Shown here: positions 1-8,119 of the stretch, in pieces | Layout: the number at the start of each line of letters is the position of its first letter | How positions within the stretch are numbered: position 1 is the stretch's first letter | Source of the DNA: Deltaproteobacteria bacterium | GTDB taxonomy: Bacteria; Desulfobacterota; DSM-4660; Desulfatiglandales; Desulfatiglandaceae | Direction: 5' to 3' | DNA: 13,521 nucleotides | Assembly (NCBI GenBank): GCA_019314425.1 | Contig: JAFCZI010000023.1 | Coordinates: forward strand, 1 to 13,521 | Notes under the pieces: generated by a model | What the model saw: only the letters and a program-made list of their open reading frames with translations | What the model was told of the DNA's origin: nothing | The model's database searches: none | Program-made: the position numbers and the translations under genes

Positions 1-212
1 GAACCCGTTCACTATGGGTTTGTGTGGGATTATGAGCTGGCCATTTCAATGGGGGCGATGGGTCGGCCTGATCTCTTTCCGGCTCAAAATTGTAATGGTT
101 CCGGCTTGTCCGGGTTAGGGTGTAGACGGTCAGCATGTTTTAGCCAATTTTTTTCAAATATTGTCGTTCAATCGTACTCATCTTTTGCATACCTCTAAAA
201 CTTCGAATTTTA

Positions 213-250
213 CCCTGCACCCTGACAACTGTCCCCTGCACGCTGTTAAC
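213..250 (+). repeat. tandem 17-nt direct repeats, possible operator
   Basis: Two copies of a 17-nt unit, CCCTGCACCCTGACAAC (213-229) and CCCTGCACGCTGTTAAC (234-250), match at 14 of 17 positions. Their starts are 21 bp apart, about two helical turns. The second copy ends 18 bp before the -35 candidate. Direct repeats on one DNA face just upstream of a -35 are typical of activator sites, but no regulator family is recognised. Chance or decayed intergenic repeat remains possible. Confidence 0.4.
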
Positions 251-255
251 GGTTA

Positions 256-271
256 CAAGGATTTTTCCTTG
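256..271. promoter_or_regulatory. perfect palindrome overlapping the -35 box
   Basis: CAAGGA-TTTT-TCCTTG is a perfect inverted repeat with 6-bp arms and a 4-base spacer. Its right arm shares the bases TTG with the -35 candidate TTGACA (269-274). It could be a repressor site, or the stem of a small hairpin belonging to an upstream transcript. The sequence alone does not decide. Confidence 0.35.
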
Positions 272-296
272 ACAAACCTGTTCGGCAACAGATAAA
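269..296 (+). promoter_or_regulatory. sigma-70-type promoter candidate of the hdr-mvh-fdh cluster
   Basis: A perfect -35 hexamer TTGACA (269-274) is followed after 16 bp by GATAAA (291-296), 4 of 6 matches to the -10 consensus. Transcription would start near 303, which argues against translation from the TTG at 303 and for the ATG at 390 with a leader of roughly 87 nt. All genes downstream run the same way with gaps under 90 bp, so this could serve the whole cluster. Confidence 0.55.
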
Positions 297-389
297 TAGC
301 TTTTGAAACAGTTGGGCGGAATTCAAATTGGACCTGGTTTTAGATTTCTGCCCCGTCATTTACCTATACTACAAAAAGCGGAACAAACA

Positions 390-1511
390 ATGCAACTGAC
401 TGAAAAGCAGATAGATTATTGTATGGAATGCGGCGTATGCACCGGAAGCTGTCCGGTCAACAAAGTGCTTCCGACCTTTTCACCGAGGCAGATGATTAAA
501 AAGGCGTTGCGGGATCCCGCCGGAGAGCCATACCTTGACCCCGGTCTCTGGGCGTGTTTGGGTTGTGCTCGGTGCAGCACACGATGTCCGGTTGGAATCG
601 ACTTCCCGGAATTTGTACGTTTTCTCAGACAGAAGGCGCGGGACGCCGGAAATCTTCCCCACGAAAGCCACCACGGGATTATGCAGTGTGTGGCTGATCT
701 TCAATTGAGCAACCGAACCCAGAATCGAACGGCTTGGGCTGAGGGGGTGGGAGATTTTGCGGAAACCGGGGATATCTTTTACTTTGTGGGATGCCTGCCC
801 TATTTTGAAGTGGTTTTTGAATACTTGGAATTGTCTCCTCTGGAGAGCGCGCGAAGCGTTCTTAAATTGCTGAACCGGATGGGCATTACCCCCGTCATCA
901 GCAATGAAGAGCGGTGTTGCGGACATGACGCGTTTGCCGTCGGCAATGAAGAGAAATTTCGCAAACTGGCGGAACGAAACCTGGAGGTGATAAAGTCTTC
1001 CGGGGCAAAGACAGTCCTGTTCAGCTGCCCGGAAGGGTACACCACGTTCAAGAAGCAATATCCAAAATATTTTGGCAGCCTGCCCTTTGAAGTGCTGCAT
1101 ATGAGCGAGTTTCTGGCCCGTGAGCTGCCCGAGTCCGGGCTTGTCTTCAATCCTTCTGCAAACGGCGGTGTTACATTTCATGATCCCTGCCGCCTGGGAC
1201 GGGGCGCCGGGATTTTTGATGCGCCAAGGGATCTGTTAAAGTGTATTCCGGAGACGACATTGGTGGAGATGGGACGCAACAGGGAGAACGCACTCTGCTG
1301 TGGAACAAGCGCATGGATGGAGTGTTCGAATTGCTCAAAGGCCATGCGGCTTGAACGATTGCAGGAGGCCCTTGACACGGGGACCCATACCATGATCACG
1401 GCGTGCCCCAAATGCCAGATTCACTTCACCTGCGCCCAGCGCACGGCGGAAATGGATTTGAGGATTACGGACATTTACGCCTATCTTTCCGAGCATCTCA
1501 GCAGTGAATGA
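390..1511 (+). CDS. HdrD-like iron-sulfur protein (HdrC ferredoxin part plus two CCG domains)
   Basis: Predicted cytoplasmic electron-transfer subunit of 373 aa, built like HdrD (HdrC and HdrB fused). Two [4Fe-4S] motifs lie at C11/C14/C17/C21 and C56/C59/C62/C66, followed by two CCG (cysteine-rich) domains. CCG1 has C135, the pair C176-C177 and C213, but the last C-x-x-C is replaced by C-P-E-G. CCG2 is complete (C267, C303-C304, C339, C342). In HdrB/HdrD such domains hold noncubane [4Fe-4S] clusters that reduce a disulfide; the substrate here is unknown. The frame is open upstream to a TTG at 303 (402 aa), but that codon sits at the predicted transcription start, has no ribosome site, and the extra 29 residues look unlike the family. 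ATG 390 has only a weak ribosome site. The gene ends 21 bp before hdrA1. GlpC-like or lactate-oxidation (LutA-type) relatives share the fold, but the HdrA/MvhD context favours HdrD. Confidence 0.85.
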   Translation: MQLTEKQIDYCMECGVCTGSCPVNKVLPTFSPRQMIKKALRDPAGEPYLDPGLWACLGCARCSTRCPVGIDFPEFVRFLRQKARDAGNLPHESHHGIMQCVADLQLSNRTQNRTAWAEGVGDFAETGDIFYFVGCLPYFEVVFEYLELSPLESARSVLKLLNRMGITPVISNEERCCGHDAFAVGNEEKFRKLAERNLEVIKSSGAKTVLFSCPEGYTTFKKQYPKYFGSLPFEVLHMSEFLARELPESGLVFNPSANGGVTFHDPCRLGRGAGIFDAPRDLLKCIPETTLVEMGRNRENALCCGTSAWMECSNCSKAMRLERLQEALDTGTHTMITACPKCQIHFTCAQRTAEMDLRITDIYAYLSEHLSSE

Positions 1512-1532
1512 GAAACGTAAGGAGTTGTTACA

Positions 1533-4500
1533 ATGAAATCTGAGAAAGATCAAAAAGTACAAGGCGCCGTGATGGTGGTCGGCGGCGGTATCGCCGGCAT
1601 GCAGTCGGCCCTGGACCTGGCGGACGCAGGGTTTTATGTCCATCTGGTGGAAAAAACACCGGCCATCGGTGGTGTGATGGCCCAGTTGGACAAGACGTTT
1701 CCCACCAACGATTGCGCCATGTGAATTATTTCTCCGAAACTGGTCGAGGTCGGCCGGCATACCAATATTGAACTTCACACCTGCTCAGACGTGGATGAGG
1801 TGAATGGGGAAGAAGGAAACTTTGAAGTTATCCTCACCAAAACGCCGCGATACATTGATCCTGATGTCTGTACCGCATGCGGGGATTGCGCGGTGGCATG
1901 CCCTGTGGAAAGGCCCAGCGAATACGATGTGGCGCTGGTGAACCGCAAGGCCGCTTACAAGTCCTATGCCCAGGCCATTCCCGGAGGTTTTGCCATCGAG
2001 AAATTGGATCTGGCGCCGTGTCGAATGGCCTGTCCGGCCAACCTGAATGTGCAGGGATATGTTCAGATGATCAAGGTGGGAAAATACCGGGAAGCTATTG
2101 AGGTCATCCTGCGAAACCTGCCGTTTCCCGGGGCTCTGGGGCGTATTTGTCCCCATCCTTGTGAAAAGAGTTGCAGACGCCTCGAAGTGGACGAGGCCAT
2201 TTCCATTCGGGAACTCAAGCGTTTTGCTGCAGACCAGGTTGATTTGGCAGATATCCCGGTGCCTGAAATTACGCCTCGCGACGAAAAAGTAGCCATTATC
2301 GGTGCAGGTCCCGCAGGACTTACCGCTGCGTATTTTCTGGCTCTTGACGGCTATTCCGTGACGGTTTATGAGGCCATGCCCGAAGCTGGCGGCATGATGC
2401 GTTACGGTATTCCCGAACATCGGCTGCCGCGGTCTGTGCTGGATGCGGAAATCGGAAATCTCAAGCGATACGGGATCGAGATTCAGACCAATGTGGCCAT
2501 TGGCAAGGACCTCACCCTTGAAGATCTGCGGACCCATGGGGCCAAGGCCATGTTTATCGGCAGCGGCGCTTGGAAGGGGCTCCGGTTGGGCTTGCCTGGT
2601 GAGGACCATGAACAGGTGCTTCATGTGACCACCCTTATGCGGCAGGTTGAGCTGGGAGAACGTGACAGCCTAAAAGGCCGCGTAGTGGTCCTGGGGGCCG
2701 GTCACTCCGGCATCGATGCCGCTCGGGTGGCGCTTCGTCTGGGGGCTGACAGCGTTCACATGGTGGATCCTTTTTCACAGGAGCAGATGCCCTATTCGCC
2801 GGAGGACACACGGGAGATAGAGGCGGAAGGGGCGCGGGTTCTTTTCCAGTCGGCGCCAAGGCGGGTTACCATTGAAAATGACCGTATCGCGGGGGTTGAG
2901 TGTCTTCGCACCCGGCTGACCGGAAAGGATACCACAGGTCGCCGAAAATTCATTCCCATTGAGGGATCGGAGTTCTTTATCGAAGCGGAGCATGTGATTT
3001 CCGCTATTGGCCAGGAACCGGATCTTGATTTTCTGAAGGAAGGCCAGACCCAACTGGAGATTTCAAAATGGAATCACCTGGTGGTTAATCCCGAGACTCT
3101 CCAAACCAGCGAGCCGGGTATTTTTGCGGGTGGCGATGCCATTACCGGCGCAGCGACCGTGATTGAAGCGGTGGAAGCGGGTAAAAGAGCTGCCGGCTAT
3201 ATGGCCAAATATCTGCAGGGTGAAACCCTTCCAACCGAGTGGATCGACGAGCCTCCCATGGGAGATGACTGGACCGATGTCCCAGAAGATATTGAGGAAA
3301 AGCAAAGGCTTCAGGTTCCATCCCTTGCCATGGAGAAGAGGAAGTCAGGCTTTGACGAGATCACGCTGTGCGCCGATGAAACCGCAGCCCGGGAAGAAGC
3401 CGGTCGTTGCCTCAATTGCGGTGGATGCTGTGAATGTTACGAGTGCGTGAAAGCGTGCAAGGCTGAGGCGGTCACGCTCAAAACCCATGCCCAGCAGGTT
3501 GAGCAGCTAAAGCTTAGCGTGGGTGCGGTGATCCTGTCTCCCGGCTTTAAACCCTTTGATCCCAGTCAGTTCGATACCTATCATTATACTACCTATCCCA
3601 ACGTGGTGACCAGTATGGAGTTTGAGCGGACTCTGAGCGCCACGGGACCCAGCATGGGACATTTGCAGCGGCCGTCTGACGGTCAGGCGCCCAGAAAAAT
3701 TGCCTGGTTGCAGTGCGTGGGGTCCAGGGACCTCAACCGTTGCGATCATCCCTATTGCTCTTCTGTTTGCTGCATGTATGCGGTGAAAGAGGCGGTGATC
3801 GCCAAAGAACATGCGGGCGGCGAGTTGGACGCGGCCATCTTTTTCATGGACATGCGGACCTATGGAAAGGATTTTGAACGCTACTATGACCGTGCCAGGG
3901 ATGAGCAGGGGGTTCGGTTCATTCGATCCCGAATTCATTCCGTCTCGGAAGACAGCGAGACCCACAACCCCATCCTGGAATATGTGGATGAAAATGGGGT
4001 CTTTCAATTGGAACAATTTGATTTGGTGGTCCTTTCCGTCGGCCTTGAAACCCAAGATTCCCTGGTGGAGCTGGCCGAAAAGTTGGAAGTGGCGATGGAT
4101 ACCGACAAATTCGTGGAAACCAGTATCTTTAACCCGGTCGAGACCTCGCGGCCCGGCATTTATGTGTGCGGGGCTTTTCAGGAACCCAAGGACATTCCTC
4201 TGTCTGTTATGGAGGCCAGTGCGGCGGCTTGCGATGCCAAAGGAAAGCTTTCAGCGGCCCGGGGTACGCAGGTGACAGAGAGAAGCTACCCGGAAGAGCG
4301 GGATGTTTCCCGGGAAGAACCGCGTATTGGGGTCTTCGTGTGCAATTGCGGTATTAATATCGGCGGCATTGTCAATGTCCCTGAGGTGGTGGAATATGCC
4401 AAGACCCTTCCGGGTGTGGCCTATGTGGACGAAAACCTCTTTACTTGTTCCCAGGATACCCAGGACGTCATGAGGGATGTTATCGAGCGTGAGGGATTGA

Positions 4501-5990
4501 ACCGCGTTGTCGTCGCGGCCTGCACCCCGCGGACCCATGAACCTCTGTTCCAGGAAACCCTGCGGGATGCGGGTTTGAATAAATATCTCTTTGAGATGGC
4601 CAATATTCGCAACCAGTGCTCCTGGGTTCATAGCAAGGAAAAAGATGCGGCCACCCAGAAATCCAAGGACCTGGTGCGGATGGCCGTGGCCCGGGCTCAA
4701 TTAATTCAGCCCCTGCCCCAGCCCACCATTCAAGTTGACAGCAAGGCCCTGGTGATTGGGGGCGGCATCGCCGGCATGGCTGCGGCCGTGGGACTGGCCG
4801 ATCAGGGATACCATACCTATCTGGTGGAGCAGACCGGCCAATTGGGCGGCAATGCCCTGATGCTCAATGAGACCTGGCGGGGAGACAAGATTTCCGACGC
4901 CCTGAAAGGGATGGTTCAGCAGGTGGAGAACCATCCGTTGGTTGATGTCTACAAAGAGGCCGCCATCAAGGATGCTGCCGGGTTTGTGGGTAATTTTGAA
5001 ACCACCATTTCGCACAACGGAACCGAAACCACCCTGAAGCATGGGGCCGTGGTGGTGGCGGTGGGCGGCGAGGAACTCAAACCCTCTGAATATCTCTATG
5101 GTGAGGATGATCGGGTGTTGTCTCACCTGCAATTTGATGCGGCTCTCATGGCTGAAGACGAGCGGGTGAAAAAGGCGGGTTCCGCCGTGTTCATCCAATG
5201 CGTGGGGTCCCGGGAACCGGAAAGGCCCTACTGTTCAAAGGTCTGTTGCACCCACAGCATCAAATCGGCATTGGAATTGAAAGAAATCAATCCCGACATG
5301 GATGTTTTTGTGCTGTATCGGGACATCCGGACTTACGGACAAAGAGAAGCCCTTTACCGCAAGGCCAGAGAAAAAGGTGTGATCTTCATCCGGTACGATC
5401 TGGAACACAAACCACAAGTTCAAAAAGAGGGCAAACAACTGGTGGTGACGGTCATGGACCATATCCTGGGTCGGGAAATTCAAATGAACCCTGATCTGCT
5501 GGTCCTGGCATCCGCCGTTGTACCCCGGGATAACGAAAGCCTGGCCCAGATGTACAAACTCTCCCTGAATGAAGATGGTTTCTTTATGGAGGCCCATGCC
5601 AAGCTGAGGCCCGTTGAGTTCGCATCGGAAGGGATTTTCATGGCGGGCATGGCGCATTATCCAAAGCCCATCGAGGAGAGTGTGGCGCAGGCCAAGGCCG
5701 CTGCATCCAGGGCATCCGTGGTGCTGTCCAAGGAAGAACTTTCCGTGGAAGGGGTGGTGTCCCATGTGGATGAACACTATTGCATCGGTTGCGGTATGTG
5801 CGAGGAGGCTTGTCCCTACGGCGCCATCGGCTTGGTGGACTTGGAAGGCGGCGGGAAGGTGTCCCGGGTGCAACCGGCTCTCTGCAAGGGGTGCGGCGCC
5901 TGTGCCGTGGCTTGTCCCACGGGGGCGGCGGCTATCTTTCATTATGACGATGGAGAAGTATTAAGCATGGTTAACGCGGCCCTGGATTGA
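1533..5990 (+). CDS. hdrA: giant HdrA-type flavoprotein: selenoprotein with inserted GltD/NfnB-like domain and second HdrA half
   Basis: 1485 residues when the TGA at 1722-1724 is read as Sec64. Order: FAD fold with a GGGIAG loop near the N-terminus; Sec64 after NDCAM, where most HdrA have Cys; [4Fe-4S] C113/116/119/123; GltD/NfnB-like insertion about 155-620 (Cys 163/167/206/210/214, GAGPAG 257-262, second nucleotide fold near 386); Cys-rich stretch 626-642; HdrA QCVGSRD and CC motif; then from about 930 the classical HdrA N-domain, a second FAD fold (near 1077) and two [4Fe-4S] at 1417-1427 and 1451-1461. HdrA carries the bifurcating flavin and exchanges electrons with MvhD, HdrBC and ferredoxin. 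The inserted domain lacks the paired arginines usual for NADPH binding, so its nucleotide is uncertain. ATG 1533 has TAAGGAG at 1518-1524. The stop is a tandem TGA TGA. There is no frameshift: the frame is the same on both sides of the Sec codon. Confidence 0.9.
1722..1753 (+). promoter_or_regulatory. Sec UGA codon and SECIS hairpin of hdrA1
   Basis: TGA at 1722-1724 is followed by a hairpin: CCGA (1734-1737) pairs with TCGG (1750-1753), inner CT (1740-1741) with AG (1747-1748), and the loop is GGTCG (1742-1746). The loop begins 18 nt after the UGA, in the bacterial SECIS window, and begins with GG. The stem is short and bulged, the weakest of the six in this window. A competing 3-bp stem with a GGCC loop lies just downstream. 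The main support for Sec is the protein alignment across the codon. Confidence 0.7.
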
Positions 5991-6074
5991 TGATTGACGA
6001 TTGATGATCCGACCGTCGTAGTCATTTTGGCGGAGTCGGCTTGATGACAATACGCAATCCGAACGGAGTTTCTT
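5991..6074. other. spacer with short TGATGATTGACGA-type repeats
   Basis: The 84-bp gap between hdrA1 and mvhD1 starts with imperfect repeats of ATTGATGA/ATTGACGA and then has a GC-rich stretch in which CCGAC and GTCGG could pair. No promoter or terminator is clear. The ribosome site CGGAG (6064-6068) lies 6 bp before the mvhD1 ATG. Confidence 0.5.
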
Positions 6075-6494
6075 ATGAGTGACGTATTTGATCCCAAGAT
6101 CGTAACATTTGCATGCAACTGGTGCGCCTATTCTGCCGCTGATCTGGCAGGGGTGAGCCGTTTTCAATATCCGCCCAACATGAGAATTATCCGGGTCATG
6201 TGTTCCGGTAGGATAAACCCGAATTTTATTCTCAAGGCGTTTCAACAGGGCGCGGATGGCGTTCTGGTGTCCGGGTGACACTTCGGTGACTGTCATTACC
6301 TGGATGGTAATGTAAAAGCGGAAAAGATGTTTGAACTGACACAGAAACTGATCAAGCTCTTAGGCATTGATCTGGAAAGGCTCAGACTCGAGTGGATTTC
6401 CTCGGCTGAAGGGACCCGGTTTGCCGAGGTGGCCAGGGAGTTCACGGAAAAGATCCGTTCCCTGGGGCCGGCTACATTGAAGCAGGCGGCTTGA
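6075..6494 (+). CDS. mvhD: MvhD-type [2Fe-2S] electron-transfer subunit, selenoprotein (one Sec)
   Basis: 139 residues with TGA 6276-6278 read as Sec68. MvhD (VhuD/FrhD-like) is the small [2Fe-2S] protein that links a hydrogenase or formate dehydrogenase to HdrA. Family marks: C14-N-W-C17, then AADLAG, RVMCSG with C43, GADGV, and G-U68-H-x-G-D-C73-H-Y, where U68 replaces a conserved Cys of the cluster-binding set. The C-terminal helical part contains the typical SSAEG. The length is normal for the family, and with UGA as stop the protein would lose the second half of its binding site. Start ATG 6075 has CGGAG six bases upstream. The stop TGA is followed at once by TAA. It sits between two HdrA genes and probably serves hdrA1. 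The paralogue at 9883 has two Sec. Confidence 0.92.
6276..6312 (+). promoter_or_regulatory. Sec UGA codon and SECIS hairpin of mvhD1
   Basis: TGA at 6276-6278. Downstream, CATTACC (6294-6300) pairs perfectly with GGTAATG (6306-6312), leaving loop TGGAT (6301-6305), which starts 23 nt after the UGA. The loop has G at positions 2 and 3, as bacterial SECIS elements need. The same hairpin at the same distance follows the second UGA of mvhD2. Confidence 0.8.
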
Positions 6495-6560
6495 TAAAAA
6501 GCTGTTAGCGATTAGCTGTTGGCTAAAACCTAATGGCTAATGGCTAATAGCTAAAAAAAT
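6495..6560. repeat. AT-rich spacer of GCTAATAGCTAA-type repeats
   Basis: Between mvhD1 and hdrA2, bases 6500-6556 are mostly variants of GGCTAATAGCTAA / TTAGCTGTTGGC, with several TAGCTA-like palindromic pieces. The same family of units fills the gap at 9806-9860. No gene lies here. The ribosome site AGGAG (6561-6565) follows immediately. Whether it shapes RNA processing is unknown. Confidence 0.65.
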
Positions 6561-6572
6561 AGGAGAATGACC

Positions 6573-8105
6573 GTGAGTAAGGATATTCTTGTAATTGGGG
6601 GCGGCATTGCGGGGATCCAGTCGTCATTGGATCTGGCCGAGATGGGGTTCAAGGTCCACCTGGTGGAACGACTCCCCAGCATCGGCGGGAAAATGGCGCA
6701 ACTGGATAAGACATTTCCCACCAACGATTGCGCCATCTGAATCCTTTCGCCCAAGATGCTGGATGTCGGTCGACATCCCAATATCGAACTTCTGGCGTAT
6801 TCCGAAGTTCTGGAAGTCAAAGGGGAAGAAGGCGATTTCAAGGTTACCGTCAAACGGAAGGCCCGTTATGTGGACGAGGACAAGTGCACGGGTTGCGGTG
6901 CCTGTAAGGAGAAATGTCCCACCGTGATTCCCGATGCCTTTGAAGAAGGTCTGGGAACCCGTCGGGCCATTTATAGCTGGTTTGCCCAGGGCATTCCGTC
7001 TACCCATACCATTGATTCGGATCATTGTCGGCAGTTGAACGGCAAAAAATGCGGCATCTGCGCCAAGGTTTGCCAGGCCGATGCCATCAATTTTGATCAG
7101 AAGGACCGAATTGTTGATCTGGACGTGGGGGCCATTATTGTGGCTTCCGGTTATGAGGTGTTTGATCCCTCTCGTATTCCGGAATACCAGTATCGTGAGA
7201 TTCCCAATGTGGTGACGGCTATTGAGCTTGAAAGATTGTTGAGCGCCAGCGGTCCCACCAGCGGCCATCTGGATCGACCTTCGGATCTGGCTGTGGAAGC
7301 AGAGATCGAAATCCTGAAGAAAGCCCATGGAAAATCGCAAAAACAACTGGCCAAACTGGAGGAAAAGTTTGGTGAGGCGTCCTCCGGGTTTTACGCTAAA
7401 TTCAAAAAGGGTGAATACGAGGGTGATCAGGACCGGGAAAAATGGGCACAGAAATATGAAAAACATTTGACTATTGAAGAACCGCTTCTGAAGCTTGAAA
7501 AACAGGCTGAGGGGTTTCAAGCGGCCAAAAAACTGGCTTTCATTCAGTGCGTGGGCTCCCGGGATCTTCGATTTTATCCCTTTTGTTCCGGTTATTGTTG
7601 TATGCATTCCATCAAGGAAGCGATTATCGCCAGGGAACATGGACCGGAAACCACCTCAACCATTTTCGGTATGGATATTCGCGCGGTGGGAAAAGGGTTT
7701 GAGGAGTATAAGGTGCGCGGCGGCGAGCAGTCCGGTGTTACCTATGTGCGGGGACGGATCGCGGAGATCAACGAAGGCCCCGACCATAACCCCGTGTTGA
7801 CCTACGAGGATACCCGCGAGGGAAAGGTCAAGAACGAGGCTTTTGACCTGGTGATTCTGGCTACGGCCTGCGCCCCGTCCAGCGGAAACGTCCCATTGGC
7901 GGAGATCCTCGGCATTGAACTGAACCCTTTCGGTTTTTTTAAGACCGACACGTCACAACCTATGGACACAACCCGGGCCGGAATCTTTACCTGCGGTTGT
8001 GCGCACAGCCCGATCGATATTCCGGAATCCGTGGCTCAGGCCAGCGGAGCGGCCGCCCGAGCGGCGAGGACGATTATGAGCGCTGATATGCGCAAGGCAT
8101 CATGA
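6573..8105 (+). CDS. hdrA: HdrA-type flavoprotein lacking the N-domain, selenoprotein (HdrA-2)
   Basis: 510 residues with TGA 6738-6740 read as Sec56. It starts directly with the FAD fold (GGGIAG at 9-14) and has NDCAI-Sec, the site that is Cys in most HdrA. Then come [4Fe-4S] C105/108/111/115 and a Cys set C152, C160, C163, C167 ([16 protein letters not shown]), then QCVGSRD with C326, C338 and C342-C343, where HdrA holds a cluster near the flavin. An insertion of about 80 residues (about 239-319), rich in Lys, Glu and Gln and probably coiled coil, splits the FAD fold just before QCVGSRD; hdrA1 lacks it. The classical HdrA N-domain is missing and is found in the next gene. The likely start is GTG 6573, seven bases after AGGAG (6561-6565); the in-frame ATG at 6567 is only one base from that site. 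It overlaps the first ATG of the next frame at ATGA (8102-8105). Confidence 0.9.
6738..6778 (+). promoter_or_regulatory. Sec UGA codon and SECIS hairpin of hdrA2
   Basis: TGA at 6738-6740. A perfect 7-bp stem, GGATGTC (6761-6767) with GACATCC (6772-6778), closes the tetraloop GGTC (6768-6771). The loop starts 28 nt after the UGA. A GGUC apical loop is the same motif as in the E. coli fdhF SECIS. Confidence 0.85.
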
Positions 8106-8119
8106 AGGAGTCTGCCAGC

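Larger units (their letters stand above)
1..302. other. upstream region without a recognisable gene
   Basis: No gene can be supported here. Plus frame 1 is open from base 1 to a stop at 196-198, but the translation resembles no family I know. On the minus strand a short reading begins with ATG at 181 and stops after 13 codons; one extra A in its seven-A run would extend it by about 20 residues, so it might be a decayed gene, but this is weak. The right part holds two 17-nt direct repeats (213-229 and 234-250), a palindrome (256-271) and a promoter candidate (269-296), listed separately. The base composition is more AT-rich than in the genes that follow. Confidence 0.6.

Noticed and set aside
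1..198. Open plus frame from base 1, and a minus-strand reading from ATG 181 with a seven-A slippery run
   Set aside because: Neither translation resembles a known family, and the minus reading needs a frameshift to exceed 13 codons. The support is too weak to call a gene or a programmed frameshift.
303..389. TTG at 303 as the start of the HdrD-like gene
   Set aside because: No ribosome site, it coincides with the predicted transcription start, and the added 29 residues do not look like the family. ATG 390 is preferred, though its own ribosome site is weak.
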